Positions 25,611 through 35,871 of a stretch of DNA of 64,000 nucleotides are shown in pieces. Position 1 is the stretch's first letter. Each line of letters starts with the position of its first letter. The notes under the pieces are model-generated. The model worked only from the letters and a program-made list of their open reading frames with translations, did no database searches and was not told the origin of the DNA. The DNA lies in the NCBI RefSeq assembly GCF_004362715.1, contig NZ_SNYC01000006.1:1-64000 (forward strand), in the 5' to 3' direction. This DNA is from Pedobacter metabolipauper. Its GTDB lineage: Bacteria > Bacteroidota > Bacteroidia > Sphingobacteriales > Sphingobacteriaceae. The position numbers and the translations under genes are program-made.

Positions 25611-26816
25611 TTATTTGTTCCAAAAAGTTACTTCACTGATGTTACTGTAATGAGAATCGCCGGAGGCAACTTCTAAAACACGGATCCGTATGTACCTCAC
25701 TGGTGGCAGGCCATCTGCAAAAGCTACCTTAAACGGAGCTGAGCCATCGTCAGAACGTGAAACCTCCTTAAGGAGTTTCCATCCCCTGCCCAGTGATTCT
25801 GCTGTCCAGCCCGGAGAGTTAGACGGAGATCCGGTTACGGCTCCGGTTAAGTCTGCAATGCCCCATATTTCGAATTTTGTAGGGTTATTACAGCAATCCC
25901 TGCCAATGATCTCAAATTGTGCCATATTGGAATATACTTTACCCAGATCAAATGTAAAATGGTGCGGTAAGGCCGTATTGGCATCACTATGGAATATATC
26001 CGGATATCCGGTTGGCGAAGTATTGCCATTCCAAAGATTTTTAACCCCGGTGTTACTTCCATAGGTACCCACATCATTTGCGAGTTTTATTTCAGCAAAT
26101 AGTCTTTTGTCCAAAGGAACCATAATGTTCGTCAATGAATCAAAGCCATGGGTATAGAAGGTATCTATTGCAGCTCTTACCGGAACATAGGCCGACTGGT
26201 AATAGATCTTTGTTCCGGACTTATAGTTACTCAGGGTAATTTCGGTCTGATCAGGATCCAGCGTCACCGATTTAACGGTTCCATCGGCATGCGTATACTT
26301 GACCAGGGTACCGGTATTGATGGTATCCGGAGCCAGGAAGTTTAGCTTGATGTCATTTCCATCCAGTTCGTACGGATTTGATACATCCAGGAACCTGTTG
26401 GTTAAGCTGGATTTATAGCTGTCCCCGTAGATCTTGATGTTGTTGATGTTAACCGGTATGGAGCGATTACCGCTTTCATCATACGAGTATACGGTAAATG
26501 AATAATTATATTCTACAAGGCGGCTGATGATTACAGACACAGGTGTGTTTACATTGGTTCCTGCAGCTACTTCCAGGGAGTCTGCCCCATTGTTCCAAAA
26601 GATCCTGTATTTTTTTACGGTAGGATCCGGACTTGGTGTCCAGCTAAGTTTTACCCGGTAATTACCTGCCGATGCGGTGATACCTTTTGGCAAACCCGGG
26701 TATATTTTTTCTTTACCATTCAGGTAATCCTGATACTCCGTTGCATCTTTACTGCAACTGTTGATCAGCAGCAGCATTGCTGCACAGGCGCCGATCAGAT
26801 ATATATTGAATTTCAT
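25611..26816 (-). CDS. DUF4998-like surface lipoprotein with discoidin-like C-terminus
   Basis: The 401-residue lipoprotein has a signal peptide with the lipobox LLINSC (Cys21). It then has a DUF4998/fibronectin-III-like segment (PGLPKGITASAGNYRVKLSWTPS, then YRIFWNNGADS). A second beta-sandwich lies in the middle, and an F5/8 type C-like domain from about residue 255 ends in PVRYIRIRVLEVASGD, then ISEVTFWNK. This architecture is typical of accessory lipoproteins encoded after SusD in Bacteroidota. The C-terminal discoidin domain suggests glycan binding at the cell surface (inference). It is 29 bases downstream of the DUF4959-like gene, and the two share the final 'VTELSFWGN/VTFWNK' pattern. 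Confidence 0.78.
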   Translation of the reverse strand: MKFNIYLIGACAAMLLLINSCSKDATEYQDYLNGKEKIYPGLPKGITASAGNYRVKLSWTPSPDPTVKKYRIFWNNGADSLEVAAGTNVNTPVSVIISRLVEYNYSFTVYSYDESGNRSIPVNINNIKIYGDSYKSSLTNRFLDVSNPYELDGNDIKLNFLAPDTINTGTLVKYTHADGTVKSVTLDPDQTEITLSNYKSGTKIYYQSAYVPVRAAIDTFYTHGFDSLTNIMVPLDKRLFAEIKLANDVGTYGSNTGVKNLWNGNTSPTGYPDIFHSDANTALPHHFTFDLGKVYSNMAQFEIIGRDCCNNPTKFEIWGIADLTGAVTGSPSNSPGWTAESLGRGWKLLKEVSRSDDGSAPFKVAFADGLPPVRYIRIRVLEVASGDSHYSNISEVTFWNK

Positions 26817-26845
26817 CTTCGAGTTATTTAAGTTTCAAAAAGCGG

Positions 26846-28117
26846 TTAATTGGTATTTCCCCAGAAGGATAGTTCCGTTACGTGCGCAAAATCTGCATTA
26901 CCCCAGGTACTTTTTACAGCCAGCCTGATGTACCTGACCCTTGGCGCATCCAGTGAAATATTAAACTCGAACCCGGCTTTTACAGCGGCAAGATCAAGTG
27001 GAGTAGTTTGTCCGGGCACATTTCCTGATGGCGGCGGCGGACAGTCGAAGTTCCCGAGGTTTACCCAGTCGCCAACAACGGCACCTGGAAGCGAAGTTAC
27101 CGGGAGTTCAACATCCTGCGGGGCAGTTGCAGCGGATCCCCAAAGCGTCCATGCTTTTGGATTACCATGACCATAAGAGTAGTCATTACCGTAGGCTTCT
27201 CCGCGCTCCCAAATCTTATAGCGGCTTAGCTTTACCATTGTGCCCATGCTAAAAGTTGTGATCTGTAAGGGTTTCCCTTGTCCTGCTTCTGTATGCCAAC
27301 CTGGATCTACAGTGATATTATCCCAGAGCCTGGTGGTGTTCCAACCCAATCCGGTAGCACCGAGCGGGGAGTCAGTTCCCAAACGGTATTCGGAGAACTT
27401 ATCTTTTGGAACCAGGATTTCATAAATGGGACTAATCTTCTGGATTAACGTATCGGAGATATTGCCCCACCTGTCTGTGATATAAACTCCAAAATCACGG
27501 GAAAGGGTATCAAAACCACGGACGCTAAAATTGATGTCTTCGGCTTTTGTATAATACTGCTCTACCGGAAGCATTCTTCCGCTGGTTTTGTCGGTCGTAA
27601 TTACAATGATCCCTATCGCTTGCTTATTCGGGTTTTTTGCGGTTAAATTTACGCCGCCAAAATCCCGCTGCATCAATATGGTAGGAAATGAAAGCAGGTA
27701 TGCGGGAGTTTCCGGGTGTACTTTAACCAGTACGGCGTCAGATTTAACATCGGCACGGGAAACGGCATATAACGTAACCTCATACTCTGCACTCTTTTCA
27801 AATCCTTCTACACGAATGGTATCTGTATAGTAGGAAGATTTCGACTGTCTGACTACCAGGTCATTAATTCTGTATTCAGCAAGCACATACAACAAGTTTT
27901 CTGTTTTTGGCAGTGAATAGGTGATCACTGCGCCTCCCGAATAGTTCTCTACCTTAACCGAAGTTATCGCTGCGGGTTTTGATTTATCACTGGTAACCAC
28001 ATCATTGAATCCTTCAGTTTCTTTGCAGGAGAACAGGCAAAGTACCAGGGCAATGCTAAGCATGAACAGGATATGATCGGTCAGGCTATTTTTGGGATTA
28101 TATATTTTCGATATCAT
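26846..28117 (-). CDS. DUF4959/DUF5126/DUF5000-type surface lipoprotein
   Basis: The 423-residue lipoprotein has the lipobox LCLFSC (Cys31) after an N-terminal extension. An FN3-like DUF4959 segment comes first (PAAITSVKVENYSGGAVITYSLPKT). Next is a middle domain (DFGGVNLTAKNPNKQAIGIIV) like DUF5126. A discoidin-like DUF5000 region from about residue 255 ends in PRVRYIRLAVKSTWGN and VTELSFWGN. Such three-domain proteins accompany SusC/SusD pairs and are thought to bind glycan at the surface (family knowledge). It lies 26 bases after susD and 29 bases before the DUF4998-like gene, within one operon. Domain names are from memory and were not searched. Confidence 0.8.
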   Translation of the reverse strand: MISKIYNPKNSLTDHILFMLSIALVLCLFSCKETEGFNDVVTSDKSKPAAITSVKVENYSGGAVITYSLPKTENLLYVLAEYRINDLVVRQSKSSYYTDTIRVEGFEKSAEYEVTLYAVSRADVKSDAVLVKVHPETPAYLLSFPTILMQRDFGGVNLTAKNPNKQAIGIIVITTDKTSGRMLPVEQYYTKAEDINFSVRGFDTLSRDFGVYITDRWGNISDTLIQKISPIYEILVPKDKFSEYRLGTDSPLGATGLGWNTTRLWDNITVDPGWHTEAGQGKPLQITTFSMGTMVKLSRYKIWERGEAYGNDYSYGHGNPKAWTLWGSAATAPQDVELPVTSLPGAVVGDWVNLGNFDCPPPPSGNVPGQTTPLDLAAVKAGFEFNISLDAPRVRYIRLAVKSTWGNADFAHVTELSFWGNTN

Positions 28118-28143
28118 GATTTAAATCTTTTAAGATTAATAAT

Positions 28144-30069
28144 TTACCAATAAGGGTTTTGAACAAGATTTGGATTGATGATCAGGTCGTCATACTTGAT
28201 CGGCCATAAATAATCTTTTAGTCCGAATACCGGAACAACCATGGTTCTTTGTCTATAATAACCTTCTGGTGAAGTTTCCTGGATACTCCAGCCTTGTAAA
28301 GGTGTGCTAAGTACCTGCTGCATGATTTTCCAGCGTCTTAAATCCCATCCAATACGGCCTTCAAAACAAAGTTCGATTCTTCTTTCCTGCTGGATGATCT
28401 GTCTAAGGCCTTCTTTCGAATTCACCTTACCCGGATTGGAAGAAGATGCAGTCCATGATTCCTGTACACCTTTAAGTCCGGCTCTTGCACGCACCAGGTC
28501 AATATACCGATAAGCGTCTGCTGTAGGTCCGTTCACTTCATTTAAGGTTTCTGCATACATCAGGTAAAGTCCTGACAGGCGGATCAGCGGCATACGAAAA
28601 GCGGCCTGGGTTACTTCAACACCAAAAACAGACTGGTATTTAACCAGCTTTTGAGGCCAGTAACCAGAAACGTTTACCCTGATGTTATCCTTTGGACCTG
28701 CAATTGAGGTTCCTCCCCTGGCCTGAACGAAGAGCATATTTTCAGGAGTGGTTTGTCCATTTCCGAAATAGTTACTGCCATCAAATGCAAGGTCGGCATA
28801 AAAACGCGGCTCCCGCCCCATGTGCATCTTAATGGTCTGGTACCCTTGTTTCAAATGATATTTCTCTTCAGCAGGTACCGTTTCAACGCCATAACGGCCT
28901 CTGTAATCATAGGTACGGTCTTCATTGATCGGCACCCCATTTTTTGAATAGAACAATTCTGCCATCACGATGGGTACAGCAAAATTTCCAGGGGCTCCGC
29001 CCATGTTTTGAACCATGGCACTGGTTAACCTTGGCATAGACATGCTTTGGTAATCAAATGTAGAGTTGAGTGCCCAGATCACTTCCGGGTTTACTTCCCA
29101 GTTCTCGGTGATGCTCTGCCTGATGTCCATTACTGTTTTTAACTCCGCAGGAAGGGTTGGCAAATTACCCGGAGCAATAAATTTATAAAGGGTGTGGTTA
29201 TTGGTTTCGCATGCTTTTACGGCTATTTCGCAGGCCTGCATTGCTTTTAACCATTTTTCACTGCTGTATGCTGTTGGAAAAAGATTTACTCCATCTTTAT
29301 CTTTAAAGCCGGCATAGTCTGTGTTTCCATTAAAGAAAGGGCTGGCTTGTGTAGTGAGTACCTCTGCTTTTACCGAAAGGGCAATCAGCTGGGTAATGCG
29401 GCCGAGGCTCTGTGCAGGATCCTGGATGATTGTCGGCAAGTTGGGTGTAGCTTCATCGAGAAGGCTTACGATGTAATCAAATGCGGCATCTACGGGTTCG
29501 CGCTTTACCCGAACCTGCTCTGTACCGGCATCAATGGATAAGTTATCTTTGATCAATGGAATTGGCCCGTACATTCTAAGCAGGTAATAATGATAGTAGG
29601 CTTTTAAGAATTTTACTTCTGCTATCCACCTGTTCTTTTCAAACTGCGGCAGGTCTTTGGGTTTATCAATATTCTCCAGGAATATATTACACCTTCTGAT
29701 GGCCAGGAACAAGGGTTGGCCCATTTGCTCCCCATCCCAGTAGTTTAATGCCGGGCGGTCGGTTGTTTGTGTACCCCTGATCAGGTGAAAGCCTTGTTCA
29801 GCTTCACGGCTGCCCAGTGTAGGTTCTGTCAGTGTGTTTGGAAAAAAAACTTCTCCGGAGGCCGTAAATGCAGGGTCACTGATTGCCGAGTTCATCCGCT
29901 GAAGTGTGGAGTAGCAGGTAAAGAGGTAATTTTCCGCTTCATTGCGGTTTCTAAATGCGTAATCAATGGTGGCTACGTTATCCGGGGTTACATCCAGGTA
30001 TTTTTTACAGGATGTAAAAAGCCCCATCAATCCCACGATGCCTATAAATATTTTGATTGAGAATTTCAT
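28144..30069 (-). CDS. RagB/SusD family nutrient-binding lipoprotein (locus 2)
   Basis: The 641-residue SusD-like lipoprotein has the lipobox MGLFTSC (Cys21), then KKYLDVTPDN. The usual N-terminal SusD helices follow (AENYLFTCYSTLQRM, FLKAYYHYYLLRMYGPIPLIKDN). The C-terminal SusD domain has MPLIRLSGLYLMYAETLNE, then YIDLVRARAGLKGV and QERRIELCFEGRIGWDLRRWKI. It is longer than the SusD of locus 1 and of a clearly different subgroup. It starts 12 bases after the SusC stop. It should form the lid of the locus 2 importer. Confidence 0.93.
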   Translation of the reverse strand: MKFSIKIFIGIVGLMGLFTSCKKYLDVTPDNVATIDYAFRNRNEAENYLFTCYSTLQRMNSAISDPAFTASGEVFFPNTLTEPTLGSREAEQGFHLIRGTQTTDRPALNYWDGEQMGQPLFLAIRRCNIFLENIDKPKDLPQFEKNRWIAEVKFLKAYYHYYLLRMYGPIPLIKDNLSIDAGTEQVRVKREPVDAAFDYIVSLLDEATPNLPTIIQDPAQSLGRITQLIALSVKAEVLTTQASPFFNGNTDYAGFKDKDGVNLFPTAYSSEKWLKAMQACEIAVKACETNNHTLYKFIAPGNLPTLPAELKTVMDIRQSITENWEVNPEVIWALNSTFDYQSMSMPRLTSAMVQNMGGAPGNFAVPIVMAELFYSKNGVPINEDRTYDYRGRYGVETVPAEEKYHLKQGYQTIKMHMGREPRFYADLAFDGSNYFGNGQTTPENMLFVQARGGTSIAGPKDNIRVNVSGYWPQKLVKYQSVFGVEVTQAAFRMPLIRLSGLYLMYAETLNEVNGPTADAYRYIDLVRARAGLKGVQESWTASSSNPGKVNSKEGLRQIIQQERRIELCFEGRIGWDLRRWKIMQQVLSTPLQGWSIQETSPEGYYRQRTMVVPVFGLKDYLWPIKYDDLIINPNLVQNPYW

Positions 30070-30081
30070 GTTTAAGATTGG

Positions 30082-33000
30082 TTAAAGGTTAACATTGATA
30101 CCGATGTTATAAACTTTCTGCAGCGGGTAACTGAATCCATTAGATGATAATTCAGGATCCCAGTCTTTAAAACGGCTCCAGGTTAACGGGTTTAGTCCGC
30201 TCACATAGATCCTGCAGTTGGCCAGAAACATTTTCTTCGCCGCGTTCTTAGGTATCGTATACCCCAATTCAATTGATTTAAGGCGGATAAACGCACCGTC
30301 CCTCATCCACCATGAACTGGTTTGCAGGTTATTGTTCAAGTCTGTTGTAGAAATACCCAACCTTGGATATTTGGCATACAGATCCTGGTTCTCTTCTGTC
30401 CAGTGGCTGTTTGCAAAAGCCTGCAATACCTGTCTGTTGTTTAAGAAAGGACTAACCTGGGATGGATCAATAAAGAATGAGGTACGGCCTACACCCTGGA
30501 AGAATAATGAAAGGTCAAAGTTTTTATGGCCCATTGATAAGCCCATACCGTAGACAATTTCCGGTGTTGATGGCAAGCCAAGAAATACCTGATCTGCTTC
30601 ACTGATCTTACCGTCGTTGTTCATATCGCGGTATTTGATGTCGCCGCCTTTAGGTGCAATTGCGCCCGATCCAAATAACTGGCTCGGAGAGGAAGCTGCC
30701 TCAGCATCATCCACAAAAAGGCGCTCTGCAATGTATCCCCATCTAACCCCTATTTTCTGTCCGGACAAGATGCGCCATGGTTCTTTATAAGCAGGCTGCT
30801 CATAGTCGCCATATTTATTTTGGGAGAACGTAAAGTTACCCCTTCCGGACATCCAGAATCCACCTGAAAAAGTTTTGCTGTAATCTGCAGAAAGGTCTAA
30901 TCCTCTTGAATCTGCTGAGCCTAAATTGGCACTAATACCAGACTCCAGACCCATTGTTGTAGGTACAGAGGCCCTGGCCATCAATATATCATACCGGTGC
31001 TGCTTGTAAGCCTCGGCAATAATGTTTACGCTGTTTAAAATGGTCAGCTCAACGGCAAGATTGGTCTGCCTGGAAGTTTCCCAGGTTACCGCATCGTTTG
31101 CATAATTTGAAATGCTGACCCCTGGTCTTGTGATGCTGTTATTCTGACCAAAATAGGCAGGGCTGCCACCGGCCAGGTTTACTTCGGAAAGATAAAAGAA
31201 ACGCTGTGCACCAATGGCATCATTACCCACCAGACCATGACTGGCCCTAAATTTCAGTTTATTAATTACTTTACTCAATCCACCGTCCCAGAATTTCTCC
31301 CTGGAAACGATCCAGGAGGCTCCTATTGTAGGGAAGAAACCGAATCGGTTCTTTTCTGCAAAACGTTCAGAGCCATTATATCCAAAGTTAAACTCCAGAA
31401 AATAACGCTGTCCATAAGAATAGGTGGTACGACCGGATACACCTAAGTTCCGGAAAGGAAGAGAGGACTGCAAATCTGTACCGTTTGCATAGAGCCTTTG
31501 CTGACGCGTACCGATCAGGGTTGCCGCAATGTTATGGTTGTCTCCAAGTTGCTTGCTGTAATCCAATACCCCCTGCAGGTAGAGAAAGGTATCGATGTCT
31601 TTAGCACCAGGTATAAAGTTCAGGTATTCATTGGCCTGTCCGGGCTGGTTATTGATCCAGTTTAAGGAATAGGTATTGGTTACACGGTCGTAACCAGAAA
31701 CATTATAAAAGAACGGGTTATACTGACGCGACAGGTCAAAATAAGAATAGCGGTTGGTATTGAAGATCCCTTTAAAGTTTAACCCTTTGGTTACGAAATC
31801 CAGTTGCTGGTTCAATTCCAGCTGGGCTGACATCCTTGATCTTGAAAAGGTTTTATAACCTTTCATCAAATCCGCATATGGATTGGAATAGCCGGGTGTA
31901 TTTCCTGATCCCCCAAGCGGGGCATTCCCGAAAAGGATGTGTGTATCTATACCAAGATCAGCATTGTACGGGTATGAAGCCGGGAAAAGAACAGGACTGG
32001 TGTGCAGTGCCTTACTGTATAAGTCGGACGCAAATGAGCCATCTGCTGTGATTGGGCCATTGTATTCATCAAAGTTACCCGACAACCTTAACACGACCTC
32101 TGTTGTTGGGGTTACGTTAATGTTCACATTCGAACGCAGCTGGTAATTCTCCATCTTTACGTTATTGTTAAAGTTGTTGATCGGACTTACCTTTAAAATC
32201 CCATTATCCAGGTTATAGGAAGTAGCAATGTAATAACGGGCAATTTTACCGCCACCACTCACACTTCCGTTTAATCTTTGGTTGCTGGTCCGGTTTTTAA
32301 ACAGCTCGTCCATCCAGTCTACTGCCGGATAAACATATTTGTTGCTTCCCGGTGCATTGGCGATGGTCTGCTCGCGGTTATAAATATCATTCTGTGTAAA
32401 GGCGGGAATGCCAAGCGGGTTACGCGTAGTAATCGCTTCATTGTACATCTTCATGAACGTAATGGGATCAGCAATTTCCAGATTTTGTGTGGCTTGTGAA
32501 ATGGAGTTTTCAAAACGCACATTGATCTTCGCATTTCCTTCCACCCCTTCTTTGGTAGTAACCAGGATTACCCCGTTTGCTCCCCTTGCCCCGTACAATG
32601 CGGTTGCGCTTGCATCCTTTAATATAGAGAAGCTTGCAATATCATCTACCTGAAGCCTGGCCAGGTCGTTTGCGGAAAGCTCAATGTTATCCACAAGGAT
32701 CAGCGGATCCTGTTTATATCCGAAAGTAGTTACGCCACGAATAAAGAATGCAGAATTGTCCAGCCCGGGTTGCCCGCTGCGCTGATAAGCGACAACTCCG
32801 GCAATCTGACCCGCAAGTGCATTTGTTAGATTACTGGATGGAATTTTCAGCTTTTGCGGGTTGATACTGGTAACAGAGCCTACAATGGCTTCCTTCCGTT
32901 CCTTTTTACCAAATGCGGTAACCACAACCTCGGTTAAACTGGAATCGTCTGATTTCATGACGACCGTAACCTGTAGTTTAAGCGGATCTGCAATGATGCT

Positions 33001-33297
33001 CTGGGTTACAAATCCAACGGAGGTGAATTCGATCCTTGATTTTGCAGGAACGTCGATGGAGAAGCGGCCTTCGCTATCGGTCACCGTTCCTACTTTCTTA
33101 TTTTCTGAGAGGACAACACTTACGCCAGGAATACTAACGCCCGTTGTATCTTTTACAATTCCTGAGATCCTGATGCTGGCTTTTTCCTGTGCCGCCGCCG
33201 GTGCACTGTAAAAAAGTCCAAGCAGGATCAGTAAAAGAACTAAATGGTGGTTCAGGTAAGGCAGCCGCCTTACACCGTTCTTGTAAAGTTTTTTCAT
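30082..33297 (-). CDS. SusC/RagA TonB-linked outer membrane protein (locus 2)
   Basis: The 1071-residue TonB-dependent transporter has a signal peptide (residues 1-36, ending PAAAQ) and a CarboxypepD_reg domain (IRISGIVKDTTGVSIPGVSV). It has the TonB box region LTEVVVTAFG, the plug (TNALAGQIAGVVAY, DASATALYGARGANGVI) and a C-terminal barrel ending in NIGINVNL. Unlike the SusC of locus 1 it has no STN domain, and no sigma/FecR pair accompanies it. Control is therefore likely by another route, and the divergent kinase/regulator pair is the obvious candidate. It heads the operon SusC-SusD-DUF4959-DUF4998-GH29. Confidence 0.95.
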   Translation of the reverse strand: MKKLYKNGVRRLPYLNHHLVLLLILLGLFYSAPAAAQEKASIRISGIVKDTTGVSIPGVSVVLSENKKVGTVTDSEGRFSIDVPAKSRIEFTSVGFVTQSIIADPLKLQVTVVMKSDDSSLTEVVVTAFGKKERKEAIVGSVTSINPQKLKIPSSNLTNALAGQIAGVVAYQRSGQPGLDNSAFFIRGVTTFGYKQDPLILVDNIELSANDLARLQVDDIASFSILKDASATALYGARGANGVILVTTKEGVEGNAKINVRFENSISQATQNLEIADPITFMKMYNEAITTRNPLGIPAFTQNDIYNREQTIANAPGSNKYVYPAVDWMDELFKNRTSNQRLNGSVSGGGKIARYYIATSYNLDNGILKVSPINNFNNNVKMENYQLRSNVNINVTPTTEVVLRLSGNFDEYNGPITADGSFASDLYSKALHTSPVLFPASYPYNADLGIDTHILFGNAPLGGSGNTPGYSNPYADLMKGYKTFSRSRMSAQLELNQQLDFVTKGLNFKGIFNTNRYSYFDLSRQYNPFFYNVSGYDRVTNTYSLNWINNQPGQANEYLNFIPGAKDIDTFLYLQGVLDYSKQLGDNHNIAATLIGTRQQRLYANGTDLQSSLPFRNLGVSGRTTYSYGQRYFLEFNFGYNGSERFAEKNRFGFFPTIGASWIVSREKFWDGGLSKVINKLKFRASHGLVGNDAIGAQRFFYLSEVNLAGGSPAYFGQNNSITRPGVSISNYANDAVTWETSRQTNLAVELTILNSVNIIAEAYKQHRYDILMARASVPTTMGLESGISANLGSADSRGLDLSADYSKTFSGGFWMSGRGNFTFSQNKYGDYEQPAYKEPWRILSGQKIGVRWGYIAERLFVDDAEAASSPSQLFGSGAIAPKGGDIKYRDMNNDGKISEADQVFLGLPSTPEIVYGMGLSMGHKNFDLSLFFQGVGRTSFFIDPSQVSPFLNNRQVLQAFANSHWTEENQDLYAKYPRLGISTTDLNNNLQTSSWWMRDGAFIRLKSIELGYTIPKNAAKKMFLANCRIYVSGLNPLTWSRFKDWDPELSSNGFSYPLQKVYNIGINVNL

Positions 33298-33642
33298 GAA
33301 GTTTGGTTTTGGTTTAGTTTAGTAATGAGTATGCTCCGGGTTAACCTACATCGATTTTCTGAATGCGAAAACCGGAAATCTCATTAATCAAATATATTCC
33401 GGCTGTTTTGTTCGATTTAACAAATCGTTTTAAAGATTAGCGATATTTAACAAAAAGAAAATGATTTAAAAAAATACAATAATTTGAATATCAGGTAATT
33501 ATAATATTGGCATAACTCTTGATATTTGGTTTTATCGGCTAAGTCTGACCATCCGAAAGCCTTGCTCCTGCTTTTTGTAAGCAAATTTTTGATAATTTTA
33601 GCACACCGGCAGCAAATACTGCCTTACGGATAATTGTCAAAC
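33298..33642. other. Divergent control region between Sus locus 2 and the histidine kinase
   Basis: No gene is seen in this 345-base A/T-rich region. The left part holds the locus 2 promoter and dyad (separate entry). The right part holds a possible kinase promoter: cTTG (33518-33521), 18 bases, then TAAGTCTG (33540-33547, one mismatch). A small hairpin ggcag-n6-ctgcc (33608-33623) lies in the presumed kinase leader. Confidence 0.5.
33389..33427 (-). promoter_or_regulatory. Promoter and candidate operator of Sus locus 2
   Basis: On the minus strand the -7 element TATATTTG (33396-33389) is a full match to TAnnTTTG, about 90 bases upstream of susC. Its -33 candidate TTTG (33424-33421) is 24 bases away, longer than usual. 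That TTTG lies inside the perfect dyad CGATTT-aac-AAATCG (33413-33427). Inverted hexamers CCGGAA/TTCCGG (33372-33377, 33397-33402) flank the -7. A dimeric activator or repressor could act here. Confidence 0.45.
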
Positions 33643-35871
33643 ATGAAGTTTCTTAAAATCATAGTCTTAGCGGCCAGCTTTATGCTGCTGATCTTATCTT
33701 CCTGTAATCACGCTGCAGACAATAAATTTACCACACTGACAGATACGGTGAAGATCCAGAAACTGTTGGATTCAGGCAACGCTTTTCTTTGGAGAGAAGG
33801 TGATGAAAAACAGGATCTGGACAGCGCATACGCTTATTTCAGCAAGGCCGAAAAACTCAGTGATTCTCTGGGCGCGAGGGAATGGAAAAATAATATATAT
33901 GCCACATTGGGGGATTATTATTACGAAAGCGGCAATGACAGCCTCGGTAAAGCGTACTTTATGAGGGTTATTCAAGATTACCAACGGTCAGGTGATCTGA
34001 AGCAGGAAGCACTCGCATGGCTGCGTTTCGGAAATACCAAAGGCTGGGACCAAAAGCAGACCAAACAAAACCTGGCCAGTTCGCAGATGGCATTTAACCT
34101 GTTTAAAAAGAACGGCAATACAGAGGATGCGGCATTGGCCCTGAAACAAATCGCAGATATACATTATCAATTGCGCAATATCCCCCTGGCTGAAATTGAA
34201 TTACTCGAAGTACTGAAAATGTATCAGTCCATCAATTACAAGAACCTTCATTATACCTATGATCTTTTGTCTGGAATAGCCATTATTAACGGAAGGTATA
34301 ACAAGGCGCTGTTTTATGCCCAGGAGATGATCAAGAGCATGCACTCTACCGGCGATTCTATATCTGCGGGATCTTTTTACCTCAGACTGGCGGACATTTA
34401 TTTTAGACTTGGTAATTATACAGAGAGCATTAAATGGTGGCGCAAATCTTACGATCATTATTATATCGGGCACCAAACCGTGCGGTATGACTTAGCGAGA
34501 TCAACTATTTTTGCGATGATCGGAGCCGGGCAATCTAAACAAGGCCTGGAATTTATTAAAAGCATCCTAAAGATCATGCCTCCGCGGACTTCCAATGATA
34601 AAAGAAATTCTTTTCTTGCCCTGGGCATGTGTTATGAAGCCTTAGGGAAGTATAAAAATGCGGAGGGATATTTTACAGATGCCATCAATGAAGACAAACT
34701 AACAGAGCCTGATGCCCTGTCCTCTACCATCAATTTTTACACCGGCAGGTTCTATGTAAATACCGGCAGATACAGCAATGCGGTTTATTTTCTGCAGCGG
34801 GTGATTGATCTGAGAAAACAATATCCGGGGATATCGCGGATCATGGATACAGAATACCTGTTGTTTAAAGTTGATTCTGCAGCAGCCAGACCCTACCTGG
34901 CCATCAAACACCTCCAGGTTCATAATATGCTGAAAGATTCCATATTTAATGAAACCAAAAGTAAACAGATTGAGGAGCTTCAGATCCAGTATGAAACCGA
35001 TAAGAAAGAGCAGAACATACAGCTGTTGGAGAATCATGCAAAATTTCAGCAGATCAACCTGAACATTACGTATGGCGGAATCTTATTTTTACTCATCATT
35101 ATTGGTGTACTGTATAACTTTTACAGGATCAAGAAAAAAAGCAATGACGATCTGCAGAGCAAACAAATTGTGATCAATCAAAAGAACAGTTCCCTTCTTC
35201 AGCTGGTCAATGAAAAAGAATGGCTGTTAAAAGAAATCCATCACCGGGTTAAAAACAACCTTCAGATTGTGCAGAGCCTGCTCAACAGCCAGGCCTCGTA
35301 TCTGAAAGACAAGGAGGCATTGTCTGCGATCCAGAACAGCAAGAACAGGGTTCAGGCCATCTCATTAATTCATCAAAAGCTATATCAGTCAGACAATATG
35401 GCGATGATCAATATGAACATCTATATTCAGGAACTCTGCCTTCACCTCAGACATTCCTTTGAAACCAGCAACCGCATCCTGTTCGAACTTAACATTGATG
35501 CGGTTGAACTTGACGTATCACAGGCTGTGCCGGTGGGACTGATCATGAATGAGGCTATTACCAATTCGATCAAGTATGCGTTTCCTGACGACGCGAAGGG
35601 AGTGATCAGCATATCTTTGCAGCAGGTTGAAGGAAATACGATCGTGCTAACCGTTACCGATAACGGTATTGGCTTACCTGAAAACTTCAATGCACTTAAA
35701 AATGAGGCACTCGGCATTAAATTAATGAATGGTTTAAGCGAAGATCTGGATGGGAAGTTTTCCATCAGTCAGGATCAGGGCACTGTAATTAAACTCTCCT
35801 TTGTTATCAATAAAAGCCTGTTAAAGAAATTACCCTCCACCAATTCAGATTTTAACGTGACGGTACTATGA
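33643..35871 (+). CDS. TPR sensor histidine kinase (HisKA_2 type)
   Basis: This is a 742-residue sensor kinase. ATG 33643 is preferred over an in-frame TTG 9 bases earlier because it begins the signal sequence MKFLKIIVLAASFMLL. That sequence ends in a lipobox-like LILSSC. Residues 30-450 are TPR-like repeats and should lie in the periplasm. A membrane helix lies near 473-494 (GGILFLLIIIGVLYNFY). The cytoplasmic part has a HisKA_2 motif (EIHHRVKNNLQIVQSLL, His533/His534) and an ATPase domain (NEAITNSIKYAFP, then VTDNGIGLPENF). Its stop overlaps the response regulator start (ATGA), so the two are a coupled pair. It is divergent from Sus locus 2, whose glycan or product it may sense (inference). 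Confidence 0.9.
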   Translation: MKFLKIIVLAASFMLLILSSCNHAADNKFTTLTDTVKIQKLLDSGNAFLWREGDEKQDLDSAYAYFSKAEKLSDSLGAREWKNNIYATLGDYYYESGNDSLGKAYFMRVIQDYQRSGDLKQEALAWLRFGNTKGWDQKQTKQNLASSQMAFNLFKKNGNTEDAALALKQIADIHYQLRNIPLAEIELLEVLKMYQSINYKNLHYTYDLLSGIAIINGRYNKALFYAQEMIKSMHSTGDSISAGSFYLRLADIYFRLGNYTESIKWWRKSYDHYYIGHQTVRYDLARSTIFAMIGAGQSKQGLEFIKSILKIMPPRTSNDKRNSFLALGMCYEALGKYKNAEGYFTDAINEDKLTEPDALSSTINFYTGRFYVNTGRYSNAVYFLQRVIDLRKQYPGISRIMDTEYLLFKVDSAAARPYLAIKHLQVHNMLKDSIFNETKSKQIEELQIQYETDKKEQNIQLLENHAKFQQINLNITYGGILFLLIIIGVLYNFYRIKKKSNDDLQSKQIVINQKNSSLLQLVNEKEWLLKEIHHRVKNNLQIVQSLLNSQASYLKDKEALSAIQNSKNRVQAISLIHQKLYQSDNMAMINMNIYIQELCLHLRHSFETSNRILFELNIDAVELDVSQAVPVGLIMNEAITNSIKYAFPDDAKGVISISLQQVEGNTIVLTVTDNGIGLPENFNALKNEALGIKLMNGLSEDLDGKFSISQDQGTVIKLSFVINKSLLKKLPSTNSDFNVTVL

